From positions 31,764 to 95,763 of the forward strand of contig JADHZB010001223.1 of assembly GCA_015657535.1 (NCBI GenBank): a stretch of DNA of 64,000 nucleotides. The letters run 5' to 3'. This document shows positions 49,601 to 62,800 of this stretch, in pieces (position 1 is the stretch's first letter; the number at the start of each line of letters is the position of its first letter). Both the position numbers and the translations under genes were made by a program. The notes beneath the pieces are model-generated. The model was not told the DNA's origin. It saw nothing but the letters and a program-made list of their open reading frames with translations, and searched no databases. Source of the DNA: Nephromyces sp. MM_2019. Taxonomy: Eukaryota > Apicomplexa > Aconoidasida > Nephromycida.

Positions 49601-52600
49601 GGTGGTTTGCGGGGTACCTTAGTGTCTAATTGGGAGTTACCACCCTCAGGCATGGAGAAATATTTCAGTCATCGAACAGCTTTATCTTATATAAGGGCAG
49701 AAGCACTACCGACATGCTCAGAGTAGTTACTCCTATTCGGTTACTCAAGCGCGCACACACTGAAAACTATTCGTACGCAGGCCGTCGTTATATTGCTTTT
49801 TTCAACGGTATACTAATTATGACGCAAATACCATGCTGTGTAAATATACGCATATGAGCGCCGATACAGCAGCTTTCTTCGAGATATGCCCCAAAAATGT
49901 TTTTTCTAACTTTTATTCCGTGTTCATCTCCTTGCTACTCTGCTTAGATACAACCGTTTGATGATTATTCCCGTGTGCTAACGTAGCAGTGTATAATAGT
50001 ATGATAGCGGGGGATAAAAGTTACTTCTTCGCATTTGATTGGACCACTCTTATCGCAATCAGCAAAGCTAATGCACGGGTTCATTGTCCGTTACAAATTA
50101 TGCCTCCTATAGAACTGCTACCTAGGTTAGCTACTCAGAAAACCAAAGTTTCACTGCCGCTGCCAATTTTGGTTTTCGTGGTAGATTGCTGATAATGCCT
50201 ATTCCAATGCGGTTATCTGGCTGGATCATGACCGAACGCAGGAAAACTCGCTTGAACATATTATACGAACTATTACTGCCACTACAGCCCACTAGAACCA
50301 GTTGCGTAATTATTATTGATGAAAGTGCAGAAATGCTGGTACGACCCCCGTAGAGTTTAATTTCATAATATTTTTTGGAAGGAGTGATGCTTAGTGCCAG
50401 CCATTAGATGAGCTAGGAAAAAATATTAGTGACCTCTGAAAACCTTACCAATTTAGAGTAGTAGGAACGGCCATGTCTCCCACTCACTATACATTATGCA
50501 AAAAAAAAATTTATTCATTACGTGATTGCGAAGTGCATGTTAGCACCTGGGGCAGATGCTTCGCTACAGGTTACGCGTACGATCGATGTTGGATATTGCA
50601 CAATACGCAAGTCATTTGATATTAGGCCAAATAACGGTTACCCCATGTAAGCTATTTTATTCACAATCCGGTAGTGGCCTATAGGTTGGAACTCCTATGC
50701 AAAACTCGAAATAATGAACATCGGGCATGACTTCAGGAGATACTGATAATGAAGTGGCGAATAAATTAAAGTCGATAATTTATGCCAGATTATATGCTTC
50801 TCTTTCGTAGACCCCTACAGGTGTGGGCATGCCATTATGATATGCATGTATTTATTCGCATGTATAACTCCCTCAAGTTACATTGAATATTCGCCGTGAG
50901 TACTCTCTCTGTGAAACTACTACCCTTAGAGGAGATTCTGTAAACATTAAAACGAAGTGGTCTTGCCCACATACCGTGCTCCTCACATGGACAGAGCATT
51001 AGCAAGGAGGCGAAAATGAAGCTTAGAAACTAAGATGTGAGCACATCACTGGAGCCCCATGAAGCACAGTGTCTCATCCGCATTTTCCCCATATAGAATC
51101 CTAGCAGTAGAAAACTGGATGCTTTCCAATATATGCGGTTTTTTATCGGCATTCAAATTAAGATAAGAAGATACGCCGAGTAGTCCGCTTTTTGCGTCAC
51201 TAAGAAGGGCTAGGATTTGACCACGATATATTCGGCATAGCTCATTCGCAAAGAGCAGTAGGCCACATAGCAAGCTGCATAATAGTCACATTTGGCCATG
51301 ATGACCATGTGCAAATAGCCGATTTAGTATGCCAAGCTACACTGTAAGCTACCTAATGGGCACCTAGGGAATTAAAAAATGAAGCTGCTGCTACCATGAG
51401 TTACGCGCGGGATAAAAGTGGGCTAGGGTGAAACTGGGACGGCTGGTAGTGCCCCTGAAGTTACTAGAGGCCAAATTGGCCAAACGGAGTATGCCTACAT
51501 CACTGCGGCGAAGCCAAAAGCTATGAAATTACCATAAGAAGCACATATAAATGTGTCATTAAGGACAGCTAGCAACGGAAAAAGGGGCTATATGACCACA
51601 AATTTCTTCCCGGTAGAATAATATTATAGTATTAAAAAAAAGCAAAGATATTAGGAGTAAACGTACTGCTCCAGACTACCAAAATAAGAAGTTATATGGA
51701 CGTAACGAAAAATGCAGTGGTAGGGAAGTCTTCGAAGAGGTATAAAGCACAAAAGGAGGGAAAAAGAAGAGCTCCTCAAAGGATAGATAATAGTAAGAGT
51801 AAAGTGAACTGCGTCGTTTCTCACTCAAAACGCAGAAGGCAGCACGAAGCAGCCTGAATACTACTTAGAACTACAGACAAAAAGCCATAGCGGTATGCAG
51901 CCAGGTATACACAAAAATGGCACTGCCCTGTATAGCGAACCCAGAAGTGAATACCGCAAAATAATTAAACTATGCAAACACTGTAAATAACAATACATAC
52001 AGCTTTAGCAAATCAAAGGACGCTGCAAGGTTCCGCAACAAACCAAAATATAGGATGTAGGAATTAGGGAAAACGAATTACTGCAAGGTGTAGTACTGAA
52101 GTATCCATGCCCACGGTAAAGCACACAGCAAACAGCGCTATAGAAATCCGTATTCAAACATCATTTTAACTATGGGAAACAATAGAGATGGTGGATTGCC
52201 AATGCCATATTGTATGGGTTATAATTGTTAAGGCTCAAGTCCAAGCAATTGAGCATGAGGAGCATCATATCGTGGGTTTATGCGCTATTTTTGATGACGT
52301 CAACATCAGTTTAATGAAATCAGAGTACGAATCGCGATTAACCAAAGCACCGCCACGTACCCGGGAACTCGGATACAAGGCAGCAACACCGTGCATACAA
52401 CGCACCGCGTACAATGCTGGATACGAAGTTTCGGCATAAAATAGTAGCGCGTAAGTTTCGAAACATTTAGATACATAATATTAACAGCCGCGCAAAAAAA
52501 GCAGTTGCACGTCCGAATCCAGATTTAAATAAAGCACATCGGCATCCACTGTATAAAGCATTCAGAATTCAAGGCATAACCCCTGGCGTATAACAAAAAA

Positions 52601-55574
52601 TTTTGGAGCCACCAGGTTTGGCATTCAGTATTCAAATTACAAGGTATAGTGTGTGGGGAACGACATAATAACTTATATCACCAAGTTGGCCTAAAGCAAC
52701 GAAACTCCAAGAGATCAGACAGAACCCTTCACATTGACAAGTGCAGAAAATAGCTAATAGGAGTTAGAGTCGAAGCCATCGAATATAAACCCAAGAGATT
52801 AAGGATAAACCCCTCTGAGGTTAGAACATAAAATTCAAAAATGTAAAAAGGATCCCGTGAGTGCTTGACCAAGGAGTTACCATTTAACTTGCCAAGAATT
52901 CAAACAATCTCTCGCAAAGTGCGCATGGTACATAAACTCATCGTATAGATACAATTCAAGCTACAGTAAGTATAATTTCAGATTAAGTACCTTAAAGGGC
53001 TTATCTGAACAAAGGCGAATCACAAAATAATTGAACAGCGAGTGGTGGAAGAACTTCTTAAAAAAGGATGACAGGACGAGAGTAAGAATCGGTAAAATAT
53101 CAATGAGCAAGCGTACTTCTGCTTCGAAGCGCTGTGAAAGCCATTAGAATTCCTCTGGTATTTGCATGTTTCATTTCAAAACTGAGTCTGCATGTGCATG
53201 CAGTGAGCTAATGTGTTGTCCTCTTGTGTGCAACACATCTCAGTATATGAAACACCAGCTTGTGTTAACCTAAAAATTAGAGAAAACACTTTTTTCTAAG
53301 CTGGGAAAGCTTGATTTGTATGATGTGGATAAGAATCGAGGGGCTGAAAAAAGTAAATTCTCTAATTTTTCGTGGTATAAGCTTTGCTTAATATAACTTG
53401 CTGCTTTAGATATTTATATAGCCTAACTTTGTGTTGAACCCAGGACTGTAATCTCTAGAGGGATAATCATAGCATGTAGGTGTGCTCTCCTCCCACACAA
53501 GCTGTACTATCTACTAGTGCAAATACTTTATTTCAACAGTGTGTGTACATGTGTACGTGGTATGTGTACTCTTACTGCTACGATGGCTTAGCACGACGCA
53601 CTTCGTTGGCAAAATGAGTCGTTGAAGGAGATGCATGCCGCGCACGAGTCTCAACAGTAACGTATCAGCCTTAGATGAGTAGGAGGCTTCTGAATGAATG
53701 AGCAGGTGGGATAAACTCATATACGTTTAGAGCTTGAAAGCGGAGTAGTGCCTTTTTGCATAATGAAGAACTGAGAATCAGTAATGTGCACGCGCATACA
53801 CGCATAGACATACAAGAGCACTTAATGTCATTTCACACACAGGTATTGAGAAACACGCTCACAAAGGATTTGGTATCTTTTTAAACGCACATAAGGAGAG
53901 CGTAATGCGATACTGAGTACACTTAACTCTAGCAATATCTATAGGAATCGCAAAAATCAGGAATTCTCCTGTCTGGTGTTTAGTTCCTCTCCGTGTTTAT
54001 GAGACTACCGAAGCTGCTACTTCAATTATGCGTAGCTCACGGTTGTGCGTGCAGGGCAGATAACGAACTGGTGAGTGAGTTCATGCGTGGAATGACGTCT
54101 GATTCCTTCCTTGGTGTATCCCAATATTATAATGCATCTTTAAATTTCCTCAATAGAAGTGCACTAATTTGTCAAAGTGCTGTGTATGCGTGTCTGCGTA
54201 TTTTCTTGTATCTGTTCGTGCATGTGTTTGTGCGTTTCTGCCTGTGATTCACTCCACATAATACCAGAATCATCCACTTTAAGATAATTTGTATCATATT
54301 ACTTCATAGAGCACAATGCGTTCTATTGAAGCTGTGCTAGTATACCTACTCTCCTAGCTTGGCTGCATTGAAGTCGTTTATCCGTAGCATTTCTTTGCTG
54401 CGTAGAGACATGTCCAACACTGGTAATATACACTCGAAGATAGCCACATATGGTGTAAACGCGTGCGTGAGTGCGGCATATCGTATGCATGGTGTGTAGC
54501 TTAGTGCTTTCTGGGTGGAGCGCACGTAGTGTCATTGCTCATGCTTGGAGCGCACCTTCTCATGTGCCTTGTCCCTGTTGTTTCCTACGTGTGTTGTACG
54601 TTTCACGTGTGCATTGCATATATTTTCTGCGTGTCGTTTCCTAAGTATATTTGGCCTGTTCCTTTTATGGGTTGCGCGCATTTCTTGTGCGTACTTCGTG
54701 TGCTTCCTGTATTTGCTGTGCGCGTTTCCTTTGCGGGTTGTGTGCATCCTTCCTGCGTGTTCTGTACGTGTTTCATGTCTTAATTCTGTTTTTTGTGTTT
54801 TCTCTGTACATATTATGTGTGCGCTGTGTGTGTTGTTTCCTGCTTACGCTTTACTGTAGATTTATGTGTTACGTGTGTATTTCCTGTGTGTGCGGCGCGT
54901 TTTTTCTGAGTACTTTTGCCTTTCCTTTCCTATGTATTTTGTCTCTTCTGTACGTCATGGGTATCCTTCCGCCTTCAAAAAGATTGCTCAAAGTAATTTT
55001 CAAACTAAGCTGCAAGCGTTAGTGCTCACACGAAAAATTTCACTGGCAGCAATTCTTCACACATGAAAACAAAGGCAACTCCAATCTCGGTAGCTATAGC
55101 AGCAAGCGCCCCGCAGTCTCCATCATACTCCATACCCACAGCAGCACAGCATTAACCCCACACTAATTTACTGATATATTCGCATAAGAAATATACAACA
55201 AAATAAAACACACTGGAGAAACAGTTTACTAGCCAAAATGGCATGAATACCCACGAGTTCATCACACAAACTGTAGCCAATCGAGAGATTATGCACTAGA
55301 CAAATAAGATATCCAACATTCCCAAAGCACTCACAAATACTACCTTAACCGAAAAATGTTCGCTGGCTTGCTGCTTACAAAAAAATGCAGACAAGATTAA
55401 GTATAAACTTCCAAGACGTAGCATACACATATCTGTCACATCGTAAAGGAATGTATGTTGTTCATCTAGTCTACAGCCTATGTAAGTAATTAAGAAATGA
55501 AATGAACGAAATATTAATACGATATACCTCAAAACCTCATGTAAGAAAAATATCATAATACCAGCAATTGGAGC
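49601..55574. other. 6-kb stretch without a supported gene
   Basis: Only short frames without paired splice sites or motifs. The region 53.5-55.0 kb is markedly T- and GT-rich on the plus strand, unlike its surroundings, and includes the block annotated at 54540-54950. Promoter elements of the protease gene starting at 49600 must lie at the left end, but no motif can be assigned. Confidence 0.45.
54540..54950. repeat. GT-rich degenerate low-complexity block
   Basis: Recurring TGTGTG, TTTCCTG, GCGTGT and GTTTC words in variable order with no fixed period. Cys/Phe/Val-rich open frames across it are in several frames at once and are products of this composition. Confidence 0.6.
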
Positions 55575-55888
55575 TTATGCACAGACGAGTTTATGTACCA
55601 TTTCAGTAACCATGGAATGAGAGTAGTACCAGCCTATAAAGTGTCAAATTCCCTTTAGAAATCTCAATGAAATTGAATATTGGAATGGATACATACCAAC
55701 AGATGAAATAAAATTAGGCACTATATACTGCTTTGCCATAAAACCTACAATTCTACTCTGTAAAAATAACATACATGCACACACGATATTTATAATTCTG
55801 CAAGCAATCTTTAAAGCTGCCGCAGCATAGTATTGAAATATATGTAAAACGAACAAAGTGGATTTCAGGTGAAAAGTATTCTTCGAGC
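55575..55888 (-). CDS. Possible 3' exons of a small unrecognised gene
   Basis: Three minus-strand segments, 55888-55785, 55744-55697 and 55633-55575, each have acceptor and donor consensus and share phase-1 junctions. Joined, they read LEEYFSPEIHFVRFTY ... FMAKQYIVPNFISSV, then GWYYSHSMVTEMVHKLVCA and TAA. The introns would be only 40 and 63 bases, shorter than those in the secure genes, and no family is recognised. It could be chance. Confidence 0.22.
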
Positions 55889-56525
55889 CTGCAATAACAA
55901 CATGTAATATCAGGACACACATAGAACACACCATGGAGCCACACAGGCTATCAAGCGAACACAGTACACACATAAAATTCGCGAATAAAATACACAGATT
56001 ACGCAGCAACACACCAGCAAGCTACACATACCACACAAACACCAACAAACTAAACATACCACACACACATCAACAAGCTATCCATGCCATACATACATTC
56101 TTAGCAACCTATTTCGTATTCTATTACTTCCATGAAGCAACACAGATAGGACAGAAAACATATTTAATAAAGGGGGGAGAAACACCTCCAGGGATAAACA
56201 TAAAATCGAATGTCAACCATATAAAAAACACCTCTGATCAGACTATAAATTGCGATATCTTCAGTGATTTCATCTTCAGCCCAATTATATCGAAATAGGG
56301 AGATCTTAATCAAAATGTAAGAAATTTCCTCGCGTGCTTAAATCATTACGTATAACACACTAACGCTCTACAATACACATTATAAATTCAAAGCTATTCG
56401 GCACGATTGCTTTCGAAGCTCCTATCCACGTGAATATCTCCAGGAGCTATCACGTGATAATTCCAAGATCGCGACACGCTAATCCGGTAGCGACTTTTGT
56501 GGGGCAAAGGTGGTGATTAGAGATC

Positions 56526-56632
56526 AGACGCACCCTAGAAACCACGAGATATGTGCGTCACATCTGTGCACCAATTATAGGACAGACGCACACCAGAAAC
56601 CATGAGGTGTGTGCGCCACATCTGTGGACTAG
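56526..56632. repeat. 57-bp direct duplication containing GACGCAC / GTGCGTC
   Basis: Two imperfect copies at 56526 and 56583, each reading AGACGCAC, AGAAACCA, GTGCGYCACATCTGTG. Within each copy GACGCAC and GTGCGTC can pair, so each could fold as a hairpin. It lies just beyond the 3' end of the gene at 56808. Confidence 0.75.
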
Positions 56633-56807
56633 TAGTTGATAGTATAACAATTGGAATTTCACTCCTTACAGACAGCAAATTAAGGGAAATACATAAGCTA
56701 CGTGAGTAACGGATATCTGCAGAACTTGAAGATAATCACGTAAGCACTGCAAAGATTATATAAGCAATAATTGAAACACACAACTAAGTCTTCAACTTAT
56801 TCTTCAT

Positions 56808-59800
56808 CTATACCAACGGTGCAACACCAATTTCATCCTCATTAAGCTCTTGAAACATGTAGAGACGCGGATTAAGCGGAGTTTGTACCCTAATATCCAC
56901 AGGAGCCAGTGCCTGAATTACATCACAAAATTTTAGTGCGAACGATAGTAGCTGGGGTTCTCTATATCAATCGCAGCCGAACAGACGTAAACTCACAGTA
57001 AGAATATTCGATCCAGCATGCTCAAAAAGACATACTGTCTCATTTCACACACACACCTAATCTGTATAATATTTAACGTATATAGATATACAACGTGACA
57101 TGCGAAATCACTTCGAGAAAACACACACATGCAGGCACGCACACATTCACAGACACTCATATCCTTGATTACGGCCATTAAAACTCATGTTGCTCACAAA
57201 AATAGGTGACAATATCTGCTAATAAAAATTCACAAAAAAACCGCTAAAACCATATAATTCTCAATTTAACACACGTAAACTCACTCTCCCAGCATACACA
57301 AATCACCCTCAATTACATACGCAGATACATACACTCCCAAACACGAACACACATACAGTGATCCAAATACATGCATCCATTTTCAACCAGCTACACATCC
57401 GCTTACTCGCGCATGCGCACACACGCTCATTTCCCTTACATCCCACACACACGCACTTCCTCCCCCGCATACACACGTAGCCCCCCGTTCAATACACATC
57501 CATTTTTACCACTGGCACACATCAACTACCCTCCCCCCCCATACGCACCCACTTTTACCACCGGCACACATCCACTCCCCTCCCTGCGCTTTACTTACAA
57601 ATGACTTATGGGGGTACACAGCTTTCTCCAACGTGAAAGTGTATTGCTCAGGAGCAATTTTCCACGGAAACGTAATCGCAGCACTAAGATCAGAATCAAA
57701 ACAAATTTCATAAGGATTCTTTCCACTTTTCTTCATGAGGTTTAAAGTTTCACGGATTTTCGCGCTAGGTGCTACCAATGAGGCTTCAACTGTATTAATA
57801 AAGGAATGCCGAATAATAGAACCCACTTCTTCAGTAACAAGCCTATTTTTCTGAGAAAAAACCACGTAAAACATAATATACACACACCTGTTATATCCTT
57901 CAAAGGCCATTAAGCAAGGTGTGTGTCAGAAATTGATAGATAAAGAGGGGGTTTTGATGAATGTGTGCTACTCCAAGACAGAGAAGTGACTGGTGCGTTG
58001 GCACAAGTGTATGTACAAGGAAAACGGAGGAAAAACAGTTTGCACGTGTGTGCGTGGGTTGAGATGAGATATGCATTACTACTGCAAAGGGTAGAGTCAA
58101 TACCATCTAGCTACACAGGGAAAGAAGACGCTGCCCTGTGCGTTACGCACTTTTTGCTAGGAAGCAGAGGCTAGGGCCGCCAGAGCTGTTGAAGATGACT
58201 CTGTCATGCACAAACTAGAGATGCACAAGTACACGCTATGAAGAGAAAAAGTTTAAGCCCACATCGTGTAAAAGGGAAATAATCTACACACACAGACACA
58301 AAAGACAAGTAATTCTAAGAATCTACATTTAGGCACCCGACTCTACTCGGACGGGCCATCTCTGTGAACAGTCCCTTACAGGCTGTCACAATGCTATGAG
58401 CTAGGTCACTCTAGAAGATACACAGCAAATGAATTCATAGTGAAGAAGTAGATTACAACACACAAACATACACACACACACGCACACACACACGTGGATA
58501 TACACACCAGCCTCCCACACTCTAGCCGGTAGCAACGGGCAAAGAGTACAATGAATAAAACACCATCTAAATCGGCACATATGCACACACATAGAGGAAA
58601 TACATGAAACTAGATTAACAAATACATAGAAACAAGGAGAATAGAAAACTTTATAGAAGCACAAATACGCTCATACACACAACAAATCTACAAGCATGCA
58701 GTGAAAATTTACGTTGAAATGTATACACACACACACGTACTACCCTCAGCTTGAATTTCTGTAGCTTCAACATACCTGACTAGCGCTAAGGCCACTAAAC
58801 CGCAATAACACATTATACTCTAATGGTGACTTAAATGTCCCAGCGATAAAAAAAGAATATTCCTTAAATATCCCTGTTATAAACATGTTCAACGTATTTG
58901 TATGTTTTTTGGTGTGTTGATGCATGTATATGTTGGTGTGTGCATGCTGGTGTTGGTGTGTACGCGTGACTGATACAACCAAGCACGAGTGATGACTTTA
59001 GAATCGCAAGCTCGCATTCGTCAGCGCGAAGATGCATCGAAGCACAGTAAAAACCATCGAGCAGACGGTGGGTCGTACATGCACTCAAAGACAAGCAAGA
59101 TGTTCACACCCACCACAAGGATATGAATATGAAGAAAATGAAAACGCCGCTTTTCTCACTCAACACACAATATGCACCATAATCATTGAGAAAACTCCTG
59201 GGGTTGAGATAAATGTATGCTCATAACACACCACCAAAGAAAAGATAGGAGATATATCTATTATGGTACATCATTATTCTACATATCGACACCCCACACA
59301 CCCACACACCCACACACCAATGAACAACACACCCCGCAAACACACCTATACGCAAGTTCAGCAAGGTTTGATTCAGTACGCCATCAATGAATCTAATATT
59401 AAAAATGGAAGTTCTTCTCTGCATGGGTGAGTAGAGATTGCGAAATGACATAGTAACAAAAAGCTCCTCTGGAAATACAAGACGAAATAAAGGAGCATAT
59501 CTTATCCTGGGGTTCATCAAGTAGGTTACGGAATCTTCAAATCGGACTAAACGAGCTATATTCACGTTTAGGACGTCATCCACGAAAGTATAATCGTCAC
59601 TAAAGCGAAAAAGTATTAGGAGCTTGAATGAAGTGTAACACAAATAGTCATTAACAGGCACACGCACATAGATAGCCATCCACAGGCACACACACATAGA
59701 TAGTCATTCATACACAGATGTATACATACGAACACACACGCACCACACACAAGATGTGGATACGCACTCAAGGATATGCAGACGTGGGGCTACTCAGAAA

Positions 59801-62800
59801 CAGGGAAAAATACATAGATACACACACAGAGAGTGACTCATAGGGATAAACGTATCGATCGAGAGATACATAGAAAAATAGAAAGGCACTCAGATACCCA
59901 AAAACAGGAAAGCAAAACAACACACGCACATGAATGCCAAGCAAGGCCAAACGGCGGTTTCCAACCGTTGGGCTACATTGACTTTACTCATACACGTGAG
60001 GTGCGTCTTCAGAGTGGGTATCAAATTGCACACACAGCTTTTATCATTACAGAGCATGAATATATCAATACTTACACACAAGAGAGGTAGCAAGACGATG
60101 AAAAAAGCTTGAACACACAAGAGAACAAGAACCTAATCAAAGTGCTCAGCCGCATACACGCGTAAGCAAGGAAGCTCAAATCCAGAGGATATGCAAAAGT
60201 AAACGCATAGCGACATAAAACATCTGCTCATACTCAGGACAAACAAAATCTGCAACACACAGCCTAAAAAACACACACAAAAGAGATAATTACCTCTTAA
60301 GTAGGCCTACGGCAAAAAACTGTAGGGTCAACTTCGTATGCATATGGATGAAGTCGTCTGAGCCATCCCGCAGCGAGACTATACAAAGCTGCAAAAAAAA
60401 GGTGTTTGTGATGAAGACGAGATGTACGTACACCTTTCTCGAGCATTATATTTCCTTCTTGCAGATGTGAAGTTCACTCAAGGAAAGGCTAAAAAACAGA
60501 TTTGCTCTTTGGGGGTAAGCTAAGCAAAAAATACTGTTACAGACAGTTTCAGCAACTAAAAAGCATATTCAGTCGGTGGGTATAACCTGCAGCATAGACT
60601 ACTTCGCAGCTAAACACAGAAGGGTATAAAGCACACATAAGAGCTAGAAACACAGACCCCAGCAAAACGCACAGGCAAAGTTACACACAAAAAGGTATAA
60701 AGCACACACAACAGCTAGAAAAACACACGCTACACGCATTCTTACCTTCAACTTATCTTCCCCGACGGAATCAACATGAGCGACGAGACCACCAGGATGA
60801 GCGTCGCACCCAGGGCAAATAACCGACGCAAAAACTTTTGGAGGAGCGGAAAACGACCAAGAAAAGGTAGTCACAATACATGTATCAGCGCGGATGATGG
60901 AATTCTGAAACAGGCAGATGATTAGTTGCTAATAAAGAAGACGCAAAACACCCACACCAACTATATCTACACAATGTAGCAGCTACCTCAAGCATACGTC
61001 CCATACATGCAGAACAAGAACACACAAATATCATGCCGCTAGAGCGCTTTGCCTGCAAGACACGAACTTGAAGAAAAGCGGACTCGGGACACACACAATC
61101 CCCATAATTCCTATGCACACACACGAAATGAGTTAAAATGGAAGAGACGTTCTACATCACGCTTCCAAAGAATAGGTTAAAAACTCAGAAGAAAGTGCAC
61201 ACACGAATCCTGCTACTCCAAGTCATATCCAAAGCGTTATAAACTGACACGCACACAGGTTTTCGTAAATTGCACACAACTCACCACGCCATAGACGTAC
61301 TGATATACTTCTGAGGGAGAAAACACTGCAAACATATTATGTTTGGGGAAGGAAGATACTTGTGCATAAGCCAGGTAGTCATCCTCATGCATGTTGCTAA
61401 TCATCGTACAGACCTGCAGCACAAACAAAATAAAGAATACGAAAACTACAACACATTCCGTGCCACAAACATTACTATCACAATTGATTCCCTACCAACC
61501 CAACAAAGAAAACCACAGGAGCCACTACCCTTCCTCCCCACCCCAACGCACAACAACTCTCCTCCCCCCAGTTACCTGAGTAGTTCTATTTTCACCTGGG
61601 ACCAACAAAGGTGCGGTTAAAACGTTCGGAAAAAGGTTATTCCTCTCGAACTCCATGGTTAGAACACTTTCCTCAATACGATTGGGTAAGAAAATGCATT
61701 TAGAATCATTAGGCTTCATAGCTTCATAATGCTTTTCCAAAGCTGCATAAAAAGTACTCCTATCAATTGGGTTAAAATCAAACAGAGGAATATTAGAATA
61801 CCATGTTAAATAAGCAGAAATCGCATCCTTTATATCATGCCTAGACAAGGATAATAAGACAGGGCCATAGATCCCAGTATCCTTTAACAAGTATTGAAGC
61901 CTATACAAATCAAATGCAGCCAAATCAAGAGCAACACGAGCTTTTGAAGAATCTTCAAGTTGCAATAAGCTTTGCAATAAATTTTTCAACTCAGGTGTCG
62001 AGAAGAAGACGTATTCTAAAGCGGTGATTTCAAGGTTTAAGCCATTCTTTTCATCCGGCTGCTTCCCGGCGAAATGCGTGTGTGTGGAGTCTATGACGGC
62101 ATCATCGAGGAATTCAAAGTTTAAGCCTTCAGTTAAAGCATCAAAACAAGTGTTTGAGACTAGATGAAAGTAGTCGTAGATATCTTCCAACGAAAAGCTG
62201 CTATCGAATTTAGTCGTCGGCTGAGCAATTACCTTTAAAGCTATCATTCGATCTCCTAGAAGATAGGAATTCTGGGCAGAGAACACGATATTATATTCAT
62301 CATATTCGGTTACAAAGCTTGTTGCTAAGACTTCAGCAACGTTTCGAAGTATGCTATAGGCAGTACGTGTGGAATCATCACTTTGCGCATAGGTATTCAA
62401 TCTTGCAGGACGTGAGAAGCTCCTGAAGGCCTGTACATAATTTAAACGATCAGGTAGCCAGGTCTTCTCAGAATCTTCGATTCCAGACCTACTACTCGAG
62501 ACATCCAAATTAGAAGACTTTTCCAACCTGACATTGCTCATTAGCTTATGTAGTCCAACATCTTCAGCCTTTCGTGGGTCACTATCTTGTGAGACATGTG
62601 TCATCAACAGGAGAAAATGCTTATAAATAAGCACAAAACCAAATGGATACCATGCTTCTTTATCCTGCCCTTTATATAAGAGGTCATGTATAATTCCAAG
62701 TGAATTTTTAGCAGCATATTCATTTGCTCCAAATAGCATCAGCAGAAAATTCATCTCATTGAGTCCATTTGGAGTATAGATATTTCGAAAATCTTCGGAG

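Noticed and set aside
51046..51273. 75-codon minus-strand frame after an ATTATGCAG acceptor
   Set aside because: Composition is protein-like, but there is no partner exon, donor or homology. It is upstream of the protease start and could be chance.
54529..55022. Overlapping Cys/Phe-rich plus-strand frames of up to 123 codons
   Set aside because: Several frames are open at once across a GT-rich low-complexity block, which is typical of skewed composition.
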